Shown here: positions 1 to 7,313 of the stretch, piece after piece
Numbering within the stretch: position 1 is the stretch's first letter
How the letters are laid out: every line of letters begins with the position of its first letter
Assembly: GCA_049657775.1 (NCBI GenBank)
Contig: JBASNZ010000009.1
Location: 1 to 16,825, forward strand
DNA from: JBASNZ01 sp049657775
GTDB lineage: Bacteria > Actinomycetota > Coriobacteriia > Anaerosomatales > Anaerosomataceae
DNA length: 16,825 nt
Reading direction: 5' to 3'
Position numbers and translations under genes: made by a program
The notes under the pieces: generated by a model
What the model saw: the letters and a program-made list of their open reading frames with translations, nothing else
What the model was told of the DNA's origin: nothing
Databases searched by the model: none

Positions 1-1199
1 GGCTTGCGTTCCGAGCGCCGGGCCGCCACCTGCGCCGCCGGAGCGTTGATCGTCTGACCGGCCTCGAGCGACTCGATGCGCTCCGCGAGCGCCTCGAGGG
101 TGAGCTCGCTCTCCGGACGGGCCATGCGCGTGAGTGCAACCTCGACCGCAAGCCGCTGATCGGCGGCGTAGCGCAGCTCGGTAGAGAGCCGGTCGAGCAC
201 GTCGAGCATGCGAGCGAGCCGCCCCAGTCCAAAGCTGCGCGCCTGGCCCTCGAGCCGCGTTCGGTCTCCGGATGTTACGTCGACCGCCTCGCCTGCCTCG
301 GGCACCGCGGCGACCACGAAGAGGTCACGCGCGTGGCGTACGAACGCCTTCACGAACTCGGTCATGTCCACGCCCTGCTCGGCGAGCTCCGCGATGAATC
401 GAAATGCTCCCGCGACATCGCGCTCCAAAATGATGTCCGCCGCGTCAAAGAGCACGTCGGCGTCGACTTCGCCGAGAAGACCCTCGACGTCTTCAAGCGT
501 GATGCTTCCGCCCGAGAACGCAGCGAGCTGCTCGAGCGTGGTGATCGCATCCCGCATGCCGCCGAGCGCGTGACGAGCGATGAGTGACAGCGCGCCGTCG
601 GCGACGGTGACGTTCTCCTTCTCGGCGATATACCGGAGCCGGTGGGCGATCTCGTCAACGCTCAAGCGGTGGAAGTCGAAGCGCTGGCAGCGCGAGTGGA
701 TCGTCTCGGGCACCTTGTGCGGATGCGTGGTGCACAGGATGAACACCGTATGGGGAGGAGGCTCCTCGAGAGTCTTGAGCAGCGCATTGAACGCCGCGTT
801 CGACAGCATGTGAACCTCGTCGATGATGTAGACCTTCCAGCGGCCGCGGGTGGGAGCGTAGTTGACGCGGCCGATGATCTCCTCGCGCACGGCATCCACG
901 CCAGTGCGCGACGCGGCGTCGAGCTCGTACACGTCGGGGTGGCGCCCCTCGGCGATAGCGATGCAGTCCTCGCAGGTGTCGTCCGGCTGGCCCGAGGGGC
1001 CCTTCTCGCAATTGAGGGCCTTGGCGAGGATGCGTGCGGTCGTGGTCTTACCCGTACCTCGCGGGCCGGTGAACAGATACGCGTGCGCGACGCTGTCCTC
1101 GTCGACGGCGTTACGCAACGTGCGCTCGATATGAGCCTGCCCCACGACATCGTCGAAAGTCTGGGGTCGGTACGTCCTGTACCAGGACTGATGTGCCAC
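1..1199 (-). CDS. dnaX: DNA polymerase III subunit gamma/tau, 3' end beyond the window
   Basis: This is the clamp-loader ATPase of the replicative polymerase, which loads the beta clamp onto primed DNA. The 399 codons present begin VAHQSWYRTYRPQTF, the usual DnaX N terminus. Visible motifs are Walker A GPRGTGKT (residues 45-52), a zinc-site region with Cys64, Cys76 and Cys79, and Walker B IIDEVHML followed by SNAAFNALLKTLEEPP, all typical of gamma/tau. I chose the GTG at 1199 because GGAAAGG lies just upstream and because the protein starts exactly as the family does. The 3' end and the tau-specific C-terminal part lie beyond position 1. The gene lies downstream of ffs on the same strand, a common bacterial arrangement. 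One oddity is that residue 73, a zinc-binding Cys in E. coli DnaX, is Asp here. The identification is very secure. Confidence 0.96.
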   Translation of the reverse strand, partial: MAHQSWYRTYRPQTFDDVVGQAHIERTLRNAVDEDSVAHAYLFTGPRGTGKTTTARILAKALNCEKGPSGQPDDTCEDCIAIAEGRHPDVYELDAASRTGVDAVREEIIGRVNYAPTRGRWKVYIIDEVHMLSNAAFNALLKTLEEPPPHTVFILCTTHPHKVPETIHSRCQRFDFHRLSVDEIAHRLRYIAEKENVTVADGALSLIARHALGGMRDAITTLEQLAAFSGGSITLEDVEGLLGEVDADVLFDAADIILERDVAGAFRFIAELAEQGVDMTEFVKAFVRHARDLFVVAAVPEAGEAVDVTSGDRTRLEGQARSFGLGRLARMLDVLDRLSTELRYAADQRLAVEVALTRMARPESELTLEALAERIESLEAGQTINAPAAQVAARRSERK

Positions 1200-1283
1200 G
1201 AAGCGACCTTTCCCGAACCCGACCGGCACCGTTGCGAGAAGCATACGGGACCGGGCTGACACTCCGTCCGACCCTACACGTCG

Positions 1284-1398
1284 CGATGCTCCCGGACCGG
1301 GTCCCGAACACCCGTCAGAGGCCGCTTATGGCTGCTTCCTTCCGGACCTGACCAGGTTCGCGGCATGTCGTCGCCCGGAACCCGGTCCCGGAGCATCG
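1284..1398 (-). ncRNA. ffs: Signal recognition particle RNA, small bacterial (4.5S) type
   Basis: Read on the minus strand, the ends CGATGCTC and GAGCATCG pair and continue into a long GC-rich helix (GGACCGGGTTC against GAACCCGGTCC-like arms). The apical part carries the conserved SRP core: GGTCAGGTCCGGAAGGAAGC with the GGAA tetraloop and the AGCAGCC internal-loop motif, at about 1328-1365. The length of about 115 nt fits the short 4.5S form without an Alu domain. A TATACT -10 element sits about 16 bases upstream of the 5' end. The RNA partners the protein Ffh and directs membrane-protein insertion. The exact ends are judged from the terminal helix. Confidence 0.95.
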
Positions 1399-1413
1399 CG
1401 CGTGCGAAACGCA

Positions 1414-1419
1414 AGTATA
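1414..1419 (-). promoter_or_regulatory. -10 element of the ffs promoter
   Basis: TATACT on the minus strand matches the sigma-70 -10 consensus at 5 of 6 positions. It would start transcription at about 1398-1407, which is the 5' end of the SRP RNA helix. I see no good -35 hexamer at 16-18 bases, so the assignment rests on the -10 and its placement. Confidence 0.55.
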
Positions 1420-1447
1420 CCGCCTCACAGTCGGCGGCGCAGTAGGC

Positions 1448-1822
1448 TCACGCGCCCTCGATGAGGAGAGTCTTGATGGTTCGCAGAAGCTGCTCGGCGT
1501 CGACCGGTTTGGTGATGTAGTCGTCGCATCCCGCTTCAAGCGCCTTCGCACGATCACCCTTCATCGAGTGCGCGGTGAGGGCGACCAGAGGGGTGTCCCT
1601 GAATCGCGTATCGGCCTTGATGCGACGGGTCGCCTCGTAACCGTCCATCCTGGGCAGCTGCACGTCCATGAGGATAAGGTCGGGTACGTGCTCCTCGACC
1701 GCGGCCAGTGCCTCTTCTCCGTCCTCCGCTGTGACGACTTCGTAGCCGGTGTTCTCCAGGAGGAATGTGACGAGATACCGGTTCTGGGGATTGTCCTCTA
1801 CGAGGAGTACCTTGAAGGCCAT
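1448..1822 (-). CDS. Single-domain response regulator (CheY/DivK-like receiver)
   Basis: This 124-residue protein is a lone phospho-receiver domain with no output domain. Visible features are the acidic pocket Glu9-Asp10 (VLLVEDN), the phosphoacceptor Asp53 (LILMDVQLPRMDG), Thr83 (VALTAHS) and Lys105 (YITKPVD), so all catalytic positions are intact. It would be phosphorylated by a histidine kinase and act by protein-protein contact. No kinase gene is nearby, so its partner is unknown. The ATG at 1822 is preceded by AGGAGGGG at good spacing. A longer open frame runs upstream to about 2593, but that part is antisense to the neighbouring hydrolase and has no receiver homology. The next gene downstream on the same strand is ffs. 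Confidence 0.93.
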   Translation of the reverse strand: MAFKVLLVEDNPQNRYLVTFLLENTGYEVVTAEDGEEALAAVEEHVPDLILMDVQLPRMDGYEATRRIKADTRFRDTPLVALTAHSMKGDRAKALEAGCDDYITKPVDAEQLLRTIKTLLIEGA

Positions 1823-1910
1823 CGACTGCCCCTCCTGAAGCTTCACCGTGCGGTGCATCGGCGTGCCTGCAAAGGATACCACCAGGCACGAACCGACAGG
1901 GGATCCCCGG

Positions 1911-1939
1911 TTGGCTGTATCATCGCAACGCCGTAGACT
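1911..1939 (+). promoter_or_regulatory. Putative promoter of the alpha/beta hydrolase gene
   Basis: TTGGCT (1911-1916) and TAGACT (1934-1939) are separated by 17 bases. Each matches the sigma-70 consensus at 4 of 6 positions. The start codon follows 27 bases after the -10, behind a GGGAGGAG ribosome-binding site. This is a candidate from pattern only. Confidence 0.4.
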
Positions 1940-1966
1940 CGAGGTATCGTCGGGGGGAGGAGTACC

Positions 1967-2710
1967 ATGGGCCTGATTGCGAAGCGCGCGATCGTGCTGG
2001 TCGTCGTGCTGGTCGTCGCGGTCGTGCTGGGCTTTGGGGTGTGGGCATCGACCCCGCTTGGCCCCGATAGCCGCGCCCGCGAGGCGATGCGAAGCGGTGA
2101 CAACATCGTGGTCACGCGCACGGACGCCGGCTGGGAGTTCACGTCCCCCAGCGCCGAGGCCACCGCCGGCGTGATCATCTACCCGGGCGGCCGGGTGGAC
2201 CCGCGGTCCTACGCCCCGCTCGCCCGCGAGCTTGCGAAGGCGGGCTACTTCGCGGTGGTTCTCCGGGTACCGCTCAACCTTGCCGTCACAAAGCGGAACG
2301 CGGCGGACGCGGTGATCGCGGCCCACCCCCGAGTACCCGAGTGGGCGGTCGTCGGCCACTCCCTCGGCGGGGCGATGGCGGCCGCGCACGTTGCTGACCG
2401 ACCCGGCGTGTACAGCGCCCTCGTCTTGCTTGCCGCCTATCCGCCCCAGGGAGTGGATTTGACAGACTCCGGCCTGCAGGTGGGAAGCTACACCGGATCG
2501 CTCGACTCGGTGATCGACACCACGGCGGTCGCCGCGTCCACGGAGCAGCTGCCTGCGGATGCTCTCCTGATCACCGTGGAGGGCGCCAACCACGCGCAGT
2601 GGGGATCGTATGGCTCACAGACCGGCGACTCACCCGCGACGATCTCGCCCGAAGTGCAGACCGCGATCGCGGTTGACGCGATCGCCCGAGCTCTGGGCGA
2701 TCTTCCCTAG
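1967..2710 (+). CDS. Membrane-anchored or secreted alpha/beta hydrolase
   Basis: This 247-residue protein begins with a strongly hydrophobic N-terminal segment (residues 8-26), either an uncleaved anchor or a signal peptide, so the enzyme part probably lies outside the membrane. The alpha/beta-hydrolase core shows the oxyanion-loop motif IYPGG (71-75), the nucleophile elbow GHSLGG with Ser132, and the C-terminal histidine in GANHAQWG (His209). The acid is probably around Asp180. The small size and the YPGG..D..YAPLA pattern fit the Abhydrolase_5 group (PF12695); the substrate cannot be inferred. ATG 1967 follows a strong GGGAGGAG site. The gene ends in the same CTAG tetranucleotide that terminates the convergent peptidase gene, leaving no intergenic space. 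Confidence 0.88.
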   Translation: MGLIAKRAIVLVVVLVVAVVLGFGVWASTPLGPDSRAREAMRSGDNIVVTRTDAGWEFTSPSAEATAGVIIYPGGRVDPRSYAPLARELAKAGYFAVVLRVPLNLAVTKRNAADAVIAAHPRVPEWAVVGHSLGGAMAAAHVADRPGVYSALVLLAAYPPQGVDLTDSGLQVGSYTGSLDSVIDTTAVAASTEQLPADALLITVEGANHAQWGSYGSQTGDSPATISPEVQTAIAVDAIARALGDLP

Positions 2711-3399
2711 TCGCGGCGTCCAAGCCCGATGAACTGCAGAAGGTAGAGCACCGAGATGAGCGCCGACGCCACGTACGTGAGCGCGGCCGCAGTGAGCACC
2801 TGACGGGCGCCCGCCTCGTCTCCGCTGATCACCGAGCCGGTCGATGTGAGCGCGGTAAGCGCCCGGCGCGAAGCGTCGAACTCAACGGGCAAGGTCACGA
2901 GCTGGAACAGGACCGCGCCTGCGAAGAGCACGATTCCTGCGTTGATGAGCAGCTGGGAGAACTGGCCGCCCACACCGAAGATCAGGCCGAACATCACGAG
3001 CAGGGGTCCCGCCTGCGAGCCTAGACTGGCCACCGGTACGAGGGACATGCGCATCTTGGCGGCGATGAACCCGCGTGCGTGCTGCACTGCGTGACCGGCC
3101 TCGTGCGCGGCGACGCCCGCCGCAGCCACGTGTCCACCGTAGTACACGTCGCGCGAGAGCCGCAGGACATCGGAGCGCGGATCGTAGTGGTCAGTGAGCC
3201 GCCCCTCCACAAGCTCGATGCTCACGTTCTGCAGCCCCTCGGCGTCAAGCACGCGACGGGCGACCTGGGAACCGACGAGGCCTGCCGGGAGCGGCCGAGC
3301 GCTGTTGCGCCGATACGCGCCGTTCACATAGGCCTGCGTTATGAGGCCAAGCGCCACGGCGATGATGAAGATGACGAAGCCTCCGGGACCGAACAGCAT
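2707..3399 (-). CDS. Membrane zinc metallopeptidase, YugP family
   Basis: This 230-residue integral membrane protein matches the Zn_peptidase_2/YugP family (PF04298) in size and layout. An N-terminal membrane helix (about 6-24) precedes a soluble segment with RLTDHYDPRSDVLRLS and VYYGGHVAAAGVAAHEAGH. The zinc-binding HEAGH is at residues 99-103, and Glu173 in PVEFDAS is a probable third ligand. Further hydrophobic helices lie at about 120-145, 150-172 and 202-226. The active site is probably at the membrane face; natural substrates of this family are poorly known. I chose ATG 3399 because GGAAGGGG lies about 10 bases upstream and the protein then starts at the membrane helix; a longer open frame to 3501 adds nonhomologous residues. 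It stands alone, convergent with the hydrolase and divergent from the ABC gene. Confidence 0.92.
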   Translation of the reverse strand: MLFGPGGFVIFIIAVALGLITQAYVNGAYRRNSARPLPAGLVGSQVARRVLDAEGLQNVSIELVEGRLTDHYDPRSDVLRLSRDVYYGGHVAAAGVAAHEAGHAVQHARGFIAAKMRMSLVPVASLGSQAGPLLVMFGLIFGVGGQFSQLLINAGIVLFAGAVLFQLVTLPVEFDASRRALTALTSTGSVISGDEAGARQVLTAAALTYVASALISVLYLLQFIGLGRRD

Positions 3400-3550
3400 C
3401 GTGGGAACACCCCTTCCGACGGGACATACATCCGACATATACCCGCATTCAAGTCCGGGTACGGTGCAATCCGCGTGCCGGGAAGAGGCGCACCGCCCCA
3501 CATTCGAATAACCTTCACATCACCTGTCGCGGCTCGCGTACCATGGATGC

Positions 3551-4333
3551 ATGGCTGCGCCACCACTCCTCCAACTGCACGATGCGACCGTCGTCCGCGA
3601 CGGCCGCACGATCCTGCACGTGGAGGATCTGTGCATCCGCGAGGGCGAGCACGTCGCCGTGCTCGGACCGAACGGCTCGGGCAAGTCCACGCTCGTCGGC
3701 CTGCTCACTCGGGACGTCCGCCCGCTGTACACGCCAGAACCGAGCGTCTTACTCGCGGGACGGCGCGATTGGGACCTTCTCGAGGCCAGACGGCTTTTCG
3801 GTGTGGTCTCGGACGCGCTCCAGGACGACTACGACCGAAGTGTCACAGTACTCGACGTCGTGCTGTCTGGCTACTTCGGGTCCATCGGCCTCTATCGCCG
3901 ATCCGAGCTCACCGTCGCGATGCGTGAGCGTGCTTCGGAGCTTATCGAGGCCCTGGGTATCCAGTCACTCGCAAACCGCACCATGAACACGCTCTCCACG
4001 GGAGAAGCCCGGCGCGCGCTCATCGTACGCGCGCTCGCGCACGACCCACGAACACTCGTGCTTGACGAACCCTGCGACGGCCTCGACCCGCGCGCCACGT
4101 GGGCGTTCCTCAAGACCCTGCGCGACCTCGCCACTCCCGAACGCGGCCTCGTGCTCGTAACCCACCATGTTGACGACATCGTTCCCGAGGTCGAACGCGT
4201 GATATTGCTCCGGGCCGGTCGGATCGTGGGCGACGGCCCCAAGCGCGCGGTACTCACATCCGAGCGACTCTCGGAGCTCTTCGGGTTCCCCGCCACACTC
4301 GACGAACGCGAGGGCGTCTACCGCCTCTGGTAG
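3551..4333 (+). CDS. ABC transporter ATP-binding protein without an adjacent permease
   Basis: This 260-residue ABC ATPase has Walker A GPNGSGKST (39-47), a Q-loop Gln at about 91, an ABC signature LSTGE (148-152), Walker B LVLDEP with catalytic Glu173, a D-loop GLD, and a switch His205 (VTHH). All ATPase motifs are intact. The signature and the region around it resemble the ModF/YlmA kind of ATPase more than classical importer subunits. No permease or binding protein is next to it, so it may work with a distant permease or be non-transport. The start is uncertain: ATG 3551 gives the in-frame protein but has no clear Shine-Dalgarno. A weak TTCACA/TACCAT pair at 3514-3544 would start transcription near the ATG, so leaderless translation is possible. 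Its stop abuts the convergent gene's stop with no gap. Confidence 0.9.
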   Translation: MAAPPLLQLHDATVVRDGRTILHVEDLCIREGEHVAVLGPNGSGKSTLVGLLTRDVRPLYTPEPSVLLAGRRDWDLLEARRLFGVVSDALQDDYDRSVTVLDVVLSGYFGSIGLYRRSELTVAMRERASELIEALGIQSLANRTMNTLSTGEARRALIVRALAHDPRTLVLDEPCDGLDPRATWAFLKTLRDLATPERGLVLVTHHVDDIVPEVERVILLRAGRIVGDGPKRAVLTSERLSELFGFPATLDEREGVYRLW

Positions 4334-7231
4334 CTAGTCGAGCGCCGCGATCACGGCGTCACGCACGTTCTGGGAGACGGCCACCAGGCCGCCGAGGAAG
4401 CGAACGTGCCGGGTCTCGGCGTAGCGCGCCACAAGTTCGCTCCTGATCCGGGAGTCCAGCGACGTGCTCGGCGTGAGCAGGAGCAGCGAGCCGACCTCTC
4501 CCTGCATCGGCCCGGCGGCGAGCGCGTCAGGGAAGTTGTCCCCCGTGGCGATTCCGGCGTAGTCGGTCGTGAACCCTTCGTTCGCACATGCCCACTCGGC
4601 CACCGCGACGCTCATGGCGTACCTGTCCGCGCCCGACGCCACCCGTACCGCGTTCACGCCACCGATCGCGTCCAGCGACGTCACGATAGTCGACGGAACC
4701 GTCGAGGTAGAGCCGACGACATCTATGTCGGTGATGCCGGCGGCGGCGATGGTGGCTCGCAGGTTCGTGTCCACGCTCTTGTTCACGAGGAGGACCGGAC
4801 GTTGCCTGGCATACGCGATCGGCGATACCAGCAGCGCATCGGGAAACGCCATCCCTGTCACGACGAAGGCCTCGCCCGAGAACGTATCCCCGCGCGCGGA
4901 GAGGGCGGCCACGACCTCCCGGGCGACCAGGTTGGCCGTTGCAAAGCGATCGGCGCCGCCCAGACGCTTCACGACCGAGGTACCCACCAGCGTCTTGAGG
5001 TTGCTCTCCAGCTTCGAGGACACCACGCTCGTGCCGCCAACGATGTACGCGGTCCGGGGCGAGCGGCCCTGCGTGAGCCTGAGGATCTCAGCGCGGACGG
5101 CGGTGGGGAGGCCACCCGTACTCGGCACCAGGAGCACCGGGCCGTGAACGGCTCCGGCCAGTCCTCCGGCGCCAAGCGCGTCAGGGTAGTTGCCGCCCGT
5201 GGCGATGATGACCGCGTCGCAGTCTCCGTCGGCGAACGTGGCCTGCGATACCCGGATCGCCGTCGCGTACCGGTCCGCGCCAGCGATCTCCTCGCTGGAG
5301 AACACCCGCACGTCGGGATCGTAGGAGATGGTGTCCTTGAGCGCCAGCGTGTTGCCGGCCAGGTCCCGGTATTCGACCGCGACGGTCTTCGTGCCCACGC
5401 CGTCCGGGAGCGTCACGCTCTGGATAGCCGCGTACGCCACCCAGGAGCCGAAGACGACTCCATCGGGCGCGATCCGCATCTCAACGGCGCCGGATACGGC
5501 GGAGTCAACGCTTGCGACAAGACTGTCGGTTGAGGAGTCTCCACCGTTGAGGCTGAACGTTCCTGTGGGGCGCGTGTCGTCGATCCGCACTCGCCGGTGC
5601 AGCGCCGTCGACGCCCAGTTACCCACCGAGTCCCCGGCGCGCACGTGAAAGTACCATTCACCGTCGGCAAGATTGCTGTAGGACATGGAGGTTCCTGTGC
5701 CCTCGGCGGTGGTATCGGGCAGTGTGCCGGCCGTGTGGTCGATGACGTACGAGTACGAGAGCGCGCTGGTATCGGTCGCCGACCACTGGAACAAGGGGTC
5801 GTCCGAGGCGTACCAGGTCGTGTCACTCGGATGCGTCGACGAACTCAAGGTCCCGAGAACGGGGGCCGCGGTGTCCCCGCCGAATCCGTAGATCCAACGC
5901 GCTCCGGCTATGTCGTCCGCGCTGAGCGATCGTCGCCGCACGCCGGCCGGCATCATGCCGTACATGACCTTGGCGCTCGAGGAGTCACCCGGACCGTACT
6001 GGTCGCTCAAGTTGAGCGAGTGGCCCATCTCGTGAAGCGCGACGCTCTGGGTGTCTACGCTCCCGCTTGAACCGTCACCCCATGTGTAGGCGTCGTTGAA
6101 GACGATGTCCGACTCGATCAGCTCATCCGAAGCCTCGTAGTGCCAGTGGGCGTTCCACGCCAGGATGCCGCTCGAGCTAAAGCCCGAGCTGGCCCAGTAG
6201 ACGTCGTTGTTGCCATCGATACCGGTTACGGGGTTGACCGTACTAGCGCACGTCCCACCGTAGGCGAAGGCGAAGTCCGAGACTGTACTCCAGGAGTTCG
6301 CCGCCGCCTGCACCATGGCAAGTTCACCGCCGGTATCAGCCGTGTTCGCGTTCACCCTGTACGTCTCGGAAAGCACGTGCCACTTGAGTCCTCCGTACGA
6401 GAATCCGACGTCGTAGGTGTAGCCGGCGCTCGTGGAGCCTCCGTCGTTGACCACGGTGACGGCGCCGCTACCGGCACCCTGTGGCACCTCGCATACGATC
6501 TGCGTGTCCGACCACGACGCCACGACACCCGTGACGACCGACGTCGACGTCTTGTAGAACCGTACGGCTCCTGTGCCCCTAGTCGCGCCAAACCCCGTTC
6601 CGCCGATGACGACCTGGTCTTGCGTGCCGGCGCTCTGGTTGGTGGGGGTGATCGACGAGATCACCGGAGCGGCAAGCGGGGTGATCGCCTCGGCCGCGTG
6701 GGCCGCCCGATCGGTAAGTGCCGAGGCGAGCGCCTCGGCGAACGTCATCGCGTCCCCCCGCGCCGCGCGCACGCGGCGCTCGAGCGACGAGAGTGTCTCG
6801 CCCGCGGGTCCGATCCGTCCACTCCGTACGCTCAGCACGCCCTGGCGACCGCCCATCACCGCACCATCGCCGGTGACGAACAAGACGTAGCGCGCGCCGG
6901 GCGCGAAGCGCGGGACTTCGCTCACCTCGAGCACCAGGCCGCCGATCGCGCCTCCGGGCTGCGTGATCGCGAGCGTGGGTGCCGCCGTTCCGGCGAGGAC
7001 ATCGGTCACAGCAAAGCGTACGTCGGTGACGATGCCGGCGCGCGGGCCCGCTCCCGGATCGACCGCTCGCGGAGTGACCGAGACGCAGTCAACGACGACC
7101 ACGCGGGACGCCGAGCGACTCATCTCCTCGACCGTCATCGGAACGACCGCCGCGCATGCCGGGGTCGCCTGGATGAAGATGGCCACAGCCGCGAACAGGG
7201 TCACCGCAAGGATCGCTGAGCGTGCGCGCAT
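4334..7231 (-). CDS. Secreted multidomain metzincin-type metalloprotease with IPT/TIG domain and three CWB2 repeats
   Basis: This 965-residue exported protein starts with a signal peptide (about 1-28, likely cleavage after ACAA). An N-terminal domain (about 29-175) is followed by an IPT/TIG Ig-like domain (about 188-275). The metallopeptidase domain (about 280-450) carries HEMGHSLNLSD at 400-410, giving ligands His400 and His404 and probably Asp410, catalytic Glu401, and a Met-turn candidate KVMYG (Met423). Two Ig/FN3-like segments (about 455-640) lead to three cell-wall-binding type 2 repeats beginning at GADRYATA (651), GGADRFATA (758) and SGADRYAMS (867), each with a PDAL-type block. CWB2 repeats hold proteins on Gram-positive walls through secondary polymers, so this is probably a surface protease. 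The zinc helix is closest to matrixin or snapalysin but has Asn where Gly is usual. ATG 7231 follows GAGGT. Confidence 0.9.
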   Translation of the reverse strand: MRARSAILAVTLFAAVAIFIQATPACAAVVPMTVEEMSRSASRVVVVDCVSVTPRAVDPGAGPRAGIVTDVRFAVTDVLAGTAAPTLAITQPGGAIGGLVLEVSEVPRFAPGARYVLFVTGDGAVMGGRQGVLSVRSGRIGPAGETLSSLERRVRAARGDAMTFAEALASALTDRAAHAAEAITPLAAPVISSITPTNQSAGTQDQVVIGGTGFGATRGTGAVRFYKTSTSVVTGVVASWSDTQIVCEVPQGAGSGAVTVVNDGGSTSAGYTYDVGFSYGGLKWHVLSETYRVNANTADTGGELAMVQAAANSWSTVSDFAFAYGGTCASTVNPVTGIDGNNDVYWASSGFSSSGILAWNAHWHYEASDELIESDIVFNDAYTWGDGSSGSVDTQSVALHEMGHSLNLSDQYGPGDSSSAKVMYGMMPAGVRRRSLSADDIAGARWIYGFGGDTAAPVLGTLSSSTHPSDTTWYASDDPLFQWSATDTSALSYSYVIDHTAGTLPDTTAEGTGTSMSYSNLADGEWYFHVRAGDSVGNWASTALHRRVRIDDTRPTGTFSLNGGDSSTDSLVASVDSAVSGAVEMRIAPDGVVFGSWVAYAAIQSVTLPDGVGTKTVAVEYRDLAGNTLALKDTISYDPDVRVFSSEEIAGADRYATAIRVSQATFADGDCDAVIIATGGNYPDALGAGGLAGAVHGPVLLVPSTGGLPTAVRAEILRLTQGRSPRTAYIVGGTSVVSSKLESNLKTLVGTSVVKRLGGADRFATANLVAREVVAALSARGDTFSGEAFVVTGMAFPDALLVSPIAYARQRPVLLVNKSVDTNLRATIAAAGITDIDVVGSTSTVPSTIVTSLDAIGGVNAVRVASGADRYAMSVAVAEWACANEGFTTDYAGIATGDNFPDALAAGPMQGEVGSLLLLTPSTSLDSRIRSELVARYAETRHVRFLGGLVAVSQNVRDAVIAALD

Positions 7232-7313
7232 CGGGTTTACCTCATGTCGAACTGACAGGTCGTTTTAGATATCGGCGGATGTGGGGATCACCGTGAGCTG
7301 CTCGGTGCAGATT

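Noticed and set aside
1823..2593. N-terminal extension of the response regulator to a 381-codon protein
   Set aside because: The extra part is antisense to the alpha/beta hydrolase, rich in His, Arg and Gly like a shadow frame, and the true start at 1822 has a strong ribosome site and a normal receiver N terminus.
4406..5533. 375-codon open frame on the plus strand opposite the CWB2 protease
   Set aside because: It is the antisense shadow of the cell-wall-binding repeats; no ribosome site, no family pattern.
6140..7219. 359-codon open frame on the plus strand
   Set aside because: It is opposite the N-terminal half of the metzincin, whose signal peptide, TIG domain and zinc motif are clear; the plus frame is Arg/Asp-rich without motifs.
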